In this document: in pieces, positions 22,211-33,189 of the stretch | How positions within the stretch are numbered: the first letter of the stretch is position 1 | Layout: each line of letters begins with the position of its first letter | NCBI GenBank assembly: GCA_050084515.1 | Contig: CM114275.1 | Coordinates: 26,350,001-26,414,000 of the forward strand | Source of the DNA: Blasia pusilla | Lineage: Eukaryota > Marchantiophyta > Marchantiopsida > Blasiales | Direction of reading: 5' to 3' | DNA: 64,000 nucleotides | Notes under the pieces: model-generated | Told to the model about the DNA's origin: nothing | Database searches by the model: none | Seen by the model: the letters and a program-made list of their open reading frames with translations, nothing else | Program-made: the position numbers and the translations under genes

Positions 22211-24730
22211 AAACCAATGGTAACCCGGTATCACTCTATAAGGAGAGCGCTATGTTTGAAATTGCATATAGGAATCTATGAGCAAATTTAGGAGAGAAAG
22301 AAGTCCAAAGATCCCAAGAACTTTGGAAAACTCAATCTTAAGTGGAAAAAAGAAGAACCCAAAGTTCAAGATTCAAGATTACTTGTCATGATTACTTATG
22401 TGTCAGTACTTGGTCTACTTAAAAAGTTATCATGGCTTCGTACGGGTTAATTTTAGGTTTGCTTAAGAAAATGTATATTGTATATATATATTATCAGGGA
22501 CACATTTATTTATTAAACAGAAGGACATTAGTGGCGTCAAGTGTCTTAAATTAGGATTAATGAGGTTTATTAGAGGATTTTAAGATAGTGAATTGAATGA
22601 AGACTAATGGAGAATGAAAAATGTATGTGAAAATATTTAAAAATACATGTTAAATTTGATCCGAATATAGAATCTATATTATTGAAAGAGATGGGATTTG
22701 AAGAAATCATCTTATGATGTCGACAAGGGTACTGTTTACAATCTTCTCGTATTCACACGTGTATTTTTAATAGAAGAGTTAACATGTAAAGATTTAACGG
22801 AAGAGTTTCCCGTACGGTTTTTTCACATGTGGCAAGATGCTAGTGGTCTTTATGTGAGGATGACAGTTTGAAAATTTATGTAAGTACTTAATGTTATTCA
22901 TTTTTCACCAAAGAAGGAGCATAAAACACTAGTAGCATGCAATAGAGTTAATGTACATGTTGAATGGGAACAATGGTAGAGGTTAAGATCAAAACATTTT
23001 AATGTTACAATAAAATGGAGCTAGTTGCTATTTATGTTTAGTACCATTTAAGCATTATTAGTTAAACCAGGACTTAAAGGAAGTTACTAAAGCTAGCACC
23101 ACATGCTTATCACTGCATAATTGTTCTACAAGCAAAGTGAAGAAAATAGCATCTTGGAGGAATCCTTGTTGATGGTGTATATAAGCCTCATACTGCTTGA
23201 CTTTATTGCGGTGATTCTCAGCTTCCTTTTCAAGCTGGTGCTCGAGTTCAAAGATTTTCATGTTGCTAATCTCATCTTTCTCTTGAAGTAGCAGAAGCTT
23301 TCTTTGGAGATTGTGGTTGTCAACATGAAGACTATCAACACTTGCAGCAAATTGCTTTTACTAGGTCACTATTGTTTGATGTTCATGAGCCCTAGTTAGA
23401 ATGTGCAATGGAATTAGGCCTATTGGATCTTCCGACTTGTGATGATGTTGAAAGTCTCATGGCTGGTGCACGACCTGATTGTGGTTTGTTAGCTTAGCTT
23501 TGTAATGAATATAGTTTAAAAGCTTCCAATCAATGTTTTTATACTTTCAAAAAAAATTAACTTTAAGGCTAAGACACTCCTAATTAGTGAATGCAAGAAA
23601 TAAAAAAAATTTCATAAAATGAATTTGTGCTCAACCTATCTCATCACTAAAAGACATGGCTCAAATGCTTATACAAAAATTGGTGTAAGAATTTCATCCT
23701 TTGTAATCTGATACAAAATATACATCTTACATATGGAGAATATTTGAAACCTTGACCCGAAAGTGTCAAATACTGATTATTGAAAGTAAAACTTCAGCAT
23801 CATAATGAAACTTATACATGTAGATTTACTAGTGCCATGAGAATACATTTATTCAATGAGAAATTCACTAGTTGAATGCAGACGTAGTGCAATATTCAAG
23901 ATTATATCAATAAAATGATGAAAATGGCACCACTACAATAATAATCTGCTTACACTTCAAGACTTTAGATGGGACCAATTAAAAAATATTTTATTATGTG
24001 GATGGAGGAGATAAGGAGGGGAAGGGAGAAAAATGACAAATGACAACAAGGCCATGACCATGGCAAACATAACACATGAAGGCAGGTATACTAAGAACTC
24101 CTCGTAATGGTTTTGAATAAAATATATGTTTGACCGGAGGATAAGGATGGTAAAGTGTAAATATATATAGTACTATGTCTTGTAGTTCATAAGTTCCTCT
24201 ATCTCTTTGCAAGTGAAAGAAAAGTGGTTGAAGAAGTGGACCCTCCAAGATGTGTAGAAGCATTGGTCAAGTAAACATTTATATCTTCTAAATCATCAAG
24301 GTTAATGATTGTTGGGGGTGTTGGATCAAGTTGAACGTTAAGTAGCAGACCAGCTCGATGTGCTTGATTCATTCTTTCAATCAAAATCATATTTTGTGTC
24401 GATATCAAATCAATAATTGTATCAAGAGGGACTCAATAAGGAAGGTCTCTTAAATTCAACTCGGTTGTTAATTTATTTGGTCAAAATGATTTGAAATCAA
24501 GTCTCACACAAAATCTGAATTTAGCATCATATTGTGTTAAAATAATAACATTAAAATGAACTAAAAAAGTTATTACACATCTTTGAAGTCTTCAATCCTT
24601 TGCTTTTTGCTTCATCAACATACGGTGTTTTGTTATACCATTCTCCCAGGCACTAGGGAGTATACCCAAGTTATCTACATATTGCATTTGGGCTTTGGTT
24701 GGCTTTGTGTTTAGTATTTTAATCAGATTT
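22211..24730. other. AT-rich stretch with only small open frames
   Basis: No recognisable gene. Two minus-strand frames stand out for coding-like composition: 23261-23058 (charged, coiled-coil-like start MKIFELEHQLEKEAENHRNK) and 24408-24199 (contains 'IINLDDLEDINVYLTNAS'). Neither matches a family I know. They may be transposon remnants. Confidence 0.4.
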
Positions 24731-24734
24731 GCTT

Positions 24735-26255
24735 TCGTGGAACACACACATAAAAGATGCACAATCCCATGCTAACTCATGGCATCCAAACAACAAGACA
24801 AGAAGTAAAAATATCTCCAATAAAATAAGATCCAATCTCTCTCTAGCTCGTGAACAACACCATAGTTCTCACATCTCTAGTGGCACCCCAAACACTCTCA
24901 CATATCTTTCTCAATATCAAACCAAACCCACTCTCCTAATGAGAGGCTTTTGGAATCTTCCTCAAACATGTTTTTAGTCTCATTTTTACTCATCAAAAGG
25001 CAAACAAGACCAAAATAGCCCATCTCAATTTTGCTCCTTGCTTGATTATCCTCTTGCCAAGAGGTTCAACAAAGAGAGAATGAGCTCTCAAGCTCTCTCT
25101 CCTTGACAATATATCCCTCCAAACAACCTCCCTCCAATAAAATAAGCTCTCTCCATGGTAACCTACACTCCCAAGTCACCTCCTTGGCTCTTGACCTAAT
25201 GTAGGAGGTCAAGGGTCACTTACTAAAAATAGAAAGTCGACAATATACTCAAAATGATTCTTACCTAAAATAGTAAGTTTCTCAATATGGCTCTAAATGA
25301 GCCGAAACGAAGGGAAAACCTGCTCTCTCAGGTTTCCCAGGGCCTCAGAAAGTCATCCTCGACCTCTTGAACGTGTCCTCCACTACTCGCGAAGGCGCTC
25401 TACTAGATCTCACCGATCTATCCTAAAGACGTGTGTCGTGCGCATACACATCGCTACACAACATACATTGCTGTCACCGAACACACACTGAGAGGTGGCA
25501 TCAGACATGCCATCGTCTCGAACACCCATCATAGACTAGCATAGTGGCTACATCACGGGTGGAACCACACAACATACATCTCAAGCGTGCAGGAACTACT
25601 GCTAAGCTCGGATCAAGTGTACCGTTAATGTTCGGAAGATGACATGGCGCACAGTTACGCACATGGTCCTTCCAAACCATACCATCACGTCCCTCCAATA
25701 AGAGAATACCGAATGGCAAAATCTCACGCATTCTCAAGATGGTGCGCCTTGCAGTCACATCCAAAGTCGTGGGTGCCGTCTGCTGCAAGTAGGTATAGTC
25801 TCCCTGATAAAATCTCCGGATAGTAGATCGATAACCACCTCTCTGAATAGTCGCATACCTCAATGTATCTTGATGTTGCGCAATCGCCAAAATCTCAAAC
25901 GCCATGGGCATCACTCTCCGAAACAACTTAGCCCTCTGAAAACATGCTCGCATCTATATCAGGGTCATCAAGATTCAACACCTCACCAACATCTTGACGA
26001 ATGGCCATAGGTAAATCTGGCTCTCGGCCATACAAAAGCAAGTACGGTGAGAAAGATGCTAAGGATGCCTCCCTGCAAAATATGTATCCCATCGCCAACC
26101 ACGGCAACTAGAGATCCCAGTCTCCCAAGTGACCTCTCTGCAAGCCATACTTGCGTAATCCTCTCTTCACCGTCTGCACAACCCTCTCCGCTAGTCCATC
26201 TGCCTCAGGATGTTCTCGCAAAGTGGTGCGGTGGTCGATCACTGCTTGATGAGAC
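24735..26255 (-). mobile_element. Ty3/gypsy 3' remnant (copy G1), minus strand
   Basis: A truncated minus-strand copy of the PHD-bearing gypsy family. It holds the end of the integrase, a damaged PHD finger (25953-25501) and a 3' terminal region (about 25490-24735) that matches the one at 54253-55000. The coding joins the terminal region after 'SRRWHV', so the end of the finger, the polypurine tract and the start of the LTR are deleted. The left end at 24735-24819 repeats the LTR start. Confidence 0.8.
25501..26255 (-). pseudogene. Gypsy integrase C-terminus and PHD finger, G1
   Basis: Minus-strand reading from about 26255 gives the integrase core end (HPEADGLAE-like, then 'VVQTVKRGLRKYGLQRG', 'LPWLAMGY', 'SFSPYLLLYGREPDLP') with stops. 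From 25953 it continues 'FRRVMPMAFEILAIAQHQDTL' and the C-terminal domain 'VWKDHVRNCAPCHLPNINGT'. The PHD finger starts 'LRCMLCGSTRDVATMLVYDG', where the third zinc Cys has become Tyr. It is cut off after 'RRWHV'. Not functional. Confidence 0.8.
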
Positions 26256-28389
26256 AAGATTCACGATCTACGACGACCTCAAAAAAATTTTCAATCGGAC
26301 ATTTGAGTAAAAATTGATCGGGACTGTTGTAAAGCCCAACGTCTCTTTCTCCTACACAAAATTTGCAGTGCTTCCGCGTTGATTTCTTCCAACAAAAATG
26401 TAAAACCTGTGAAAATAAAAATCAGTAAGCTACATGGTGCTCCCGAGAGCACCGGCATGGAGAAATTCGCCTCCATACTCAATCCCAATAAAAAAATTGG
26501 GCAGCGCTTCCGCGCGCCACTATTCAATGTGTGTGATCTCCGATCAATCCTAGCCCACTCTTCAAGAGAGAATCCAACCTCAATATATGCAAGCTGCATT
26601 ATATCACGAATCCCAACATGGGTCTGATCTAAGGAAGATGAGCTTTAAATGAGCTTCATCTGAGGTATACCCCCTTGGGCACCTCCATGAATGACTTGTA
26701 CACACAGGTAATCTCCTTCTAGTAGGTCACTAATGACCTAGAGTACTCAAGATACTAACTCCCTAATAACTATACATGTGGCCCTCTCAAAAGACCAACT
26801 ACTAACTAACCCTCAATCCTATAGGCCTAAGTGGTTCTACACAAAGGATATGAGGGTCAACCTCTCTAAGGTTGCCACTCCTCATAAAGGAAAGGGTGAC
26901 CTACACTCGTTAGTCATCTCCTAAGAGCAATTCACATATGATCTCTCAAAATAGGAAAGTACAAGACTCCTCTTAGGCCTTGATATTATCTCGCCCTACG
27001 TCTCATCTACCATGACATCTACTATACTTTTGAACGACCCCCTCTTCCGCTTCACCCCTTGTGTGGAGCCATTTTCGTTGTAGTCGTTTACGGTGCAGTA
27101 TGCTGACGAGTCATTAAGTGTTGCTGACTCTTACTCCCGATTCCTTTCCCTACGGATTGTTGCCTTTGTTCCTATTGTCTTTGGCCGCCTTTGGTTTTGA
27201 TCTCAATGCGGTCGCGGTTGCATTCAAAAGGGGTAATGTGACTTTGTCCCTACTTCCATACTTCCGTCCCTACTTCCGTCTGTTCCAACTCTATCTGCTT
27301 ATCGTTTATCGTTGTCATTGTCTATTGTCCAATATCCTTGCTTATCGAACGATAGTAAGTGATGACCCTTGATTTGCAAATTGACATTTCCGCCACATTT
27401 TTTTTTTACCGCCGCTTTGTCACCAAAAACTAATGTTTTTTAGCTATCATATACAACCCTTCACGATGGAGTGAAGTGTGGATTTATCGCCATTGACATC
27501 AATACGACCAGTGTAGTTGTTACATCATCAACCGTTGCGGATCAACCGATTGCGGGTATTTTTGACGATGATAGGTGATCCCTTGATTGATAGGGTTTTG
27601 AGGGTTCTTTCCGATTTGCTATGCCTTGTGATTGGTAGCCGCTTGACGACGACCAAGTACCATGTTGTGACATACGTAGCCGTAATGTGCCGTCATCGCG
27701 TCAATTTTTGTATCGTGCTGCTTGTGGCCGCACCGCAATGTCTCAATGGTGGAGCCGTACCAACATTGAGAAGCAGAGCATGTATTGCTAATGGATGAGA
27801 GGATGTTGCTACGTGTTGTATTCCATTACCAAGTTCCATTCCGTATCGCCAATGCCGTACAGAATTCTTGTACCCGCACCCCACATCGAGGAGGTTTGAG
27901 TATTGTCAGCACAAGGGGAGTATGACTTCCTAACTAGAGGAGTTTGTCTTCACAAACGAGTTGGGATCGAGATCTACACTTGTTGAGGAGCAACACTGAC
28001 ATTGTTCAAGCAACCCATTCTAGTCTTTTGCCTAGGTTTGCATGTGTGAGAGATTTCCAAGTATTAGGTAGTTATTAGATTATTAGTTTGTGTAGATATT
28101 GAGAGCATCATTGATGTTTGGAGTTAAGGGACATAGACCTGTGTGGGATTTCTAGAGTTGCGGATATACTGTGTCGATAAGATGATAGGACAATAGTCGA
28201 TTTTCCGCACCACGTCGCTTGTTGTCGCACATTACATATCTCAATGAGAGGGAGTGTAGATTGAGTGCTGCATGTTTAGATTGAGTGATTGGGGGATTAC
28301 TCGCAAGATTGAGAATGATCATATGAGAGGGGCACGAGGTCATTGCCTACTCTCCTTGAACGTTAATCTTGTTTGTTGGCAGAGGCGTG
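26256..28389. other. No recognised gene
   Basis: About 2.1 kb without a supported feature. A minus-strand frame 26599-26291 ('MQLAYIEVGFSLEEWARIDRRSHT...') is open for 102 codons and reads plausibly but has no known motif. A plus-strand frame 27118-27372 is hydrophobic and unsupported. It is probably decayed repeat DNA. Confidence 0.4.
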
Positions 28390-29215
28390 CGTTTAGTAGG
28401 TCACGCTCTCAACGCTGATCTGCATCCAAACACGCACTCTGGTTAGTCGGGTCTTGGATCAATCAGCGGGCTAACTTTCCGAGTTCTCGTCTCGGACTTT
28501 CATGAAGATCAACCTTCCTAGTTTCGCGGTTTACAACACGGGCAAATCTCGAAAGACTTGGAACAGACTTTCTGGTCGGTTCAGGAACCTGAAACGGTGT
28601 TTCGCGCCTGGCGGTTCCAACTTTCCGATGGACATCCAATGAGTTCCTCACCAAGACTCGCACGAAGTGAATCTCGGGTTGGAATCCAAGTGTGGCGTAC
28701 AAAGTCCACTCCCTTGGATCAGGTTTGGGTTTCGGGTTCCAACGCCAAACTCTCGTTCCATCCCGTGCCTCTGAAACGCCGTTTGGCGCCCAAAGTGGGG
28801 ATTTGTGTTCTGAGACATCTCGGAGAGACTCCTCCCTTACTAGTACTTCTGGGGATCTCCGAGGCCCCCTACATATAGGGAAAGACACCCGGGCCTCTCC
28901 AATTGGCTCTCAACCCGATTGCTCTCTCAATTGTTTTCGGCCAATATCTCAGCCTGTACTTATGCGTTTGCTAAGATCTTTGGTGCGTTGGAAGCGTCTC
29001 AAGATCAGCAAATGCTAGTCGTGTTCCAAACTGGTTCTCACCTCTTTGGCAACCAACCTCCCAAGACTCAACTCATCTCAAGTCTTGGCTCGTGTTTGGT
29101 CTAGATTTCTTGGTTGCGACCACTAACGCATGAAACGCACAACTCTGTTCCGCTTTTTGTCTCTTAGACTTTTCCAAGAGACTTTTCTTTCTCTTGGAAG
29201 ACCTTTTGTAGACTT
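28390..29215 (-). repeat. LTR-like dispersed repeat (copy B), inverted relative to copy A
   Basis: The reverse complement of this stretch matches 17885-18757 nearly end to end, including the segment around 'ccccactttgggcgcc' and the end 'gtgacctact(a/g)aacgcacgc'. A TATA-like 'acatatag' lies near 28870 in plus orientation. No protein coding was seen; apparent frames such as 28888-28463 are repeat sequence that is also 'open' in copy A. Confidence 0.65.
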
Positions 29216-29289
29216 TGAGAGGCGAGGTAGTGTGCTTGAGAGTAAGTCTAGAGGATTATAGAGTTACCCAACTTCATTGCACAGTTTAG

Positions 29290-30330
29290 GAGTTGGTGCA
29301 CTAGAATAAATCATGATTTTTATGACTAGCGCATATGACTAACTAGAGTCGTATATGTATATAAATGTTGTTAATGAAAGGTGATTCATCAAGTCATAAA
29401 AGCCTAGTCATCTACCATACCATGACTAGAGTCATTTTGGGATGACTTACGAAGTCATTATTTTTAATGATTGACACGTCAACAAGCCACGTATGAAAAC
29501 ATCTAGTTGTATATTATGATTGCTACGTCATATTATGATATGTTATTTACATGAACCCAACAAGTCATGCGTTGACATATGGTTACAAATCTTTATGATT
29601 GAATCATATTCCTCACTTTGAATTGTCTAAATGATTGAGTCATGAAATATGATTGAGTTTATATAAATATATAAAAGAAAAGGAGAGGCCTCAATGGACA
29701 TTCTACCTTCGAGCAACTCTAGAGTGATCTTATGAGCTTGGCAATTACAATGGTATCAAAGAAAAGTTGCTCTTCTAACGAGAGTGGATTACCCTTCTTG
29801 GAAGAATAACCAAGTAATGATACATATATTATTGAGAGTTAGATAGGCTTGTTAGAGGGTGACAACGGCTATTGAGTTGCAAGTAGAATAAGGAGGAAGG
29901 GTTGTTTTGTAGGTAAAAGATGGAGGTGGTATTATGGATGGGAGAGATCATTGATTGAAAAAAGTCAACAAATCACATGGAGCGGAATGAAGCAAGGGAT
30001 ACTGCAAAATTTCCAAACTATGAATCTCATCCTCACTGCCACAATGAAACTATGGTGATTGGAGTAGAAAGGTAATATGGAGAACTACATCGAAGAGTTT
30101 CACGACTTATAGTTACAGATCCGTGACGGGAGTGGAACATAAAAAGAGGTTTGAAGAGGAAGATAAATTTCTGATTGTTAATAATTTCTTGGCGATCTTA
30201 GACCACATCATATGAAATTCGTCACCTATTTGAGTGTTTGAAAGGATTAGATCGTTGTTATTTGGCAAACCAAAGCCAATGAGGAACGTGTAGAATGAGA
30301 CAATGTTTCTCATGACATTGACACATGTCA
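29290..30330 (+). mobile_element. LTR and primer-binding-site remnant of an LTR retrotransposon
   Basis: At 29751 the sequence TGGTATCAAAG closely matches the primer-binding site complementary to initiator-Met tRNA used by many plant LTR elements. It follows 'ggcaattacaa', a fitting LTR end. Upstream (about 29290-29748) is AT-rich with TATA-like runs near 29665 and many TGACT/AGTCA motifs. Downstream of the site only a short decayed region, perhaps gag, is left before about 30330. Confidence 0.55.
29751..29761 (+). other. Primer-binding site (initiator-Met tRNA type)
   Basis: TGGTATCAAAG against the common plant site TGGTATCAGAG, one difference, directly after an LTR-like end. Confidence 0.6.
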
Positions 30331-30584
30331 TTTAAGGAAAAAATAAATTAAAAAATACAATTAAATGAAAAAAAAGAGGTTTTAAATCTTGATTATCACC
30401 CGTACAACCCTCGCGTAGAATGAAATTGCGTGGAACTATTGAGATACCTGTCTGAATTCATTTTCCGTCCAAGCTACGGACTCTTTTCTTGCAGCCGTGG
30501 TGGATGACACTCCACGTGATACAATCATTTATACAAAACATTAAATGCTCCGAGTTATGGTATTCGTCCATCCGTCACTCCCGT

Positions 30585-30725
30585 CCGAAGGCCATACTTT
30601 GTCCCGAATCGCATTCAAGGCGCGTAGGGTAGCGCCTACCTCGAGCTGGGTCGGGCCCATGTTTCAGGTTCGGGTGCCCCAGGATGGGGAGGTCGCGACA
30701 GACGCCATGGAGAGACGGACGGGAC
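30585..30725 (+). repeat. Left terminal inverted repeat of the MULE candidate
   Basis: It matches the reverse complement of 42290-42445 at roughly 80-85% by eye. Shared blocks include 'tttgtccc', 'cgcattcaa', 'gtagggtag', 'gcctacctcgagctgggtc', 'aggatggggaggtcgcgac' and 'cagacgcc'. Confidence 0.75.
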
Positions 30726-30769
30726 GGGACGGGAGGATAGGAGGATGGGGGGGTTAGGGCTCTCGTCGC

Positions 30770-30985
30770 TGTCCGCTCTCTCTACTCGTTCGCTCACCTC
30801 TGCTCGTGCTTGGCTGCTCGGCTCTCGTTCGTTCACTCTGCTCAACTCTGCTCGGCTCTCATTCGCTCTGCTCAACTCTGCTCGGCTCTCGTTCGCTCAC
30901 CTTTGCTCACATCTGCTCGGCTTCACCGTTCACCTTTGCTCACCTCTTCTCGACTCACCGTTCATTCACCTCTGCTGAGTGAGTG
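30770..30985. repeat. Minisatellite of CTCTGCTC/CTCGGCTCTCGTTCGC units
   Basis: Imperfect tandem units built from phrases such as 'ctctgctcaactctgctcgg' and 'ctctcgttcgctcac' run just inside the left inverted repeat. The three-frame openness here is a by-product of the repeat. Shortly after, at 31023-31105, 'ctctagtagatccatttgc' recurs with one change. Confidence 0.75.
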
Positions 30986-31099
30986 CTCTGTTTGGTCTCA
31001 TTTGCTCATCTCTACTCGGCTTCTCTAGTAGATCCATTTGCAATAGCCGCCGCTCTCTCTCCTCCATAGGAAGTCTGCTCCTCTAGTAGATCCATTTTC

Positions 31100-31891
31100 A
31101 ATAATGAGAAATGTTTCGTTTCTTGCTGGCCTTCCCTTGGGATAATGGCTGGTGTGTAACTCCACTAACGGTGCTGGAGAAACCTAGATGCTTCTTCTTG
31201 GCCCGTCGGGACTCCAGAATGCGGACCTTTGTTCATTCTAGAGTTTGGATTGGCTGCAACTCGAGAAGCAGGTGGCAGTAAGGAGGGAGTTTCTCTCATC
31301 CTCCACTTCGCCTACGCCTCTGCTTTTGAATCCTTGGCAGAAAGAGAGAAATCACTTCTTCTAGCAGTGGGAGAATGAGCTTCTTTTTTGGGTACTGATA
31401 GTAGAATTGTGAAACGCGTCTATCAATGTGGGGCTTCTCTCTCCGTCTCTGACAAGTCCTACATCAGAAGCATAGGGAGAGGATGGCTGGGAGGATTCCG
31501 ATGACCCCGCACTTTTCTCCTCAAATATTGGCGCATGATGTGCTCCAGACTGGTGAGATTGGCTCAAAGCATTTGCTCTCCCGGCTTTCTTTCCAGGATC
31601 GTTTGAAGACGGGTAGAAGTTTCTGTTGGTCTGGGATGCTTCAGAATTGATTGGGATTCTAGGCGGACGCTGGATGTGTTCAAAAAACAAAGGATTATTG
31701 TTGCCAAACGTAGCACTCAAACTCTTGGAAGTTAAAGGGCTTCTCATTGACTGAGAACTGTGCTTTGTTCCTCTTCGGATTGAGGAATGAGTTCGCCTCG
31801 CAGCAGGGGAAGGAGTTTGAGGAGGATAAAATGCAACAGAATTTCTGGGTGCATGAAGTTTTGAATCTCTAAAAAATGCAGCACCTCCACG
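31100..31891 (-). pseudogene. Ser/Pro-rich host-like exon inside the MULE, unknown
   Basis: After a good splice acceptor (gaatacag, minus strand), one frame is open from 31891 to 31361: 'SRGGAAFFRDSKLHAPRNS', then 'YPPQTPSPAARRTHSSIRRG' and a Ser/Pro/Asn-rich stretch with 'DVGLVRDGERSPTLIDAFHN'. A stop follows, and reading resumes in another frame around 31290-31150 with 'RETPSLLPPASRVAANPNSR'. The composition is like a plant regulatory protein, not a transposase. It may be a gene fragment captured by the element or a remnant of the element itself. The family was not recognised. Confidence 0.4.
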
Positions 31892-31894
31892 GCT

Positions 31895-33185
31895 CTGTAT
31901 TCACAGCTCACATTGTAACAGTCAGACCGGTTGGAATAAACATGAACGGGTGGACCATTAGTCCACGCTGCGCGGCCCATGTCAACCCCTGATTCCCTCG
32001 TACTTTCTCTCCCTCAAGTACAGAGGATCTAGAGTTTGCCTGCCAGCCAGCACACAAGATGCGTAGCGAGGTCTTCCCTTCCTCTCCTCTCCTCTCCTGT
32101 CCTCTCCTTTCATCCACTCGTATCCTTCTCAATCCGTCTGTCTAGGCCCGAATTTTGTTCGACAACACAATCCCCGTCCGCTACCGCTCTCTCTCATTCA
32201 TTCATTTCATGAGACTTTGCGCTTGTGTTATCTTGGGCTCCCCATGTCGCGCACTCCGCCCTAAGCCGATCGATCATAGAACCGAGCGCCGCTCCCGGTT
32301 AACAAGATGAAAACACGCTTTGCTTTGCTTCTGCTCGAGCATCGAGACTCAAGAGACGATGGACCGATTGCACGAATCCATCACTCATTTGTTCCTCCAC
32401 ACGCACACGCTACCCCTACCTTCCCGTGTCTAGTCGTAGATCATCGTGTACACTTCACAATCATAGATCATCTCTCTCTATCGATACATGGAGTTCTCCC
32501 ACATTATTCCTATTTGTGGGCATCTAATAATCTATCCTGGTTTGGTAGGGGTAGGAGTGAGTACGACAGGAGAGCGACTACGAAGTGAACATCTTTTCAC
32601 CTGAAGGATGACTGTCAAAGTATGCTATCAAGGCTATTAAGGTACTAGTAAAATCTGTCAAGAATTCTGATAGACCCTCAGACTATATTCTTGAATTTTA
32701 TTCTAGAGTCTATTTGAAGCTAGACTTTCTGATGGTTGATCTTTCGCTCGAGCTTCTTTCATCAAATTATGTCTGCTGAGGCTTAAGAGGTTTTTTGCTG
32801 AATATGGTTTATGGCCCTTCTGACATCAATTTGTGCATCAATCGTTTAGGCTGATAATTTTTTTGCTCCTTCGTGAATTCTGGAAACAAGCTGCTAGCAA
32901 TTCGGACCATCTTGGATAAGGATAAATCATATTTAGCCTGTACCAGCTTATGCACAGGAAGGATGGCCCTTATTTAGTGTATTGGAATGCCATATCGTTG
33001 TTTCTGAGTTGTGTAGGTTATTTGCAAGTCGGAAAATCATCTTTAGGCAATTTTTTTTGACATGATGCTTCTTGAATTTCTTTTTATTTCGAGGGTTCTC
33101 AGAAGCTTGTTGAATTCTGCTTGTTTTTTGGTATTGTGTAGGTTTGAAGGTCATTAGTAACATTGGAATTCCGCCATCGACAGTT
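31895..33185. other. No recognised gene (inside the MULE candidate)
   Basis: Includes a CT-rich run around 32075-32110 ('cctctcctctcctctcc') and AT-rich sequence from 32590 on. The small frames have no motifs. Confidence 0.4.
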
Positions 33186-33189
33186 ACGT

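Noticed and set aside
24840-25500. CRISPR-like or satellite array suspicion from repeated words
   Set aside because: The words come from homology to the gypsy terminal region at 54253-55000; there is no regular spacer array, and a plant nuclear context makes CRISPR implausible.
28463-28888. 141-codon minus-strand frame
   Set aside because: It belongs to the dispersed repeat; the matching part of copy A is similarly open on the plus strand without any protein family, so it is most likely non-coding LTR-like DNA.
30745-31028. Frames rich in Leu/Ser/Arg
   Set aside because: Produced by the minisatellite; all frames are open because of the repeat unit.
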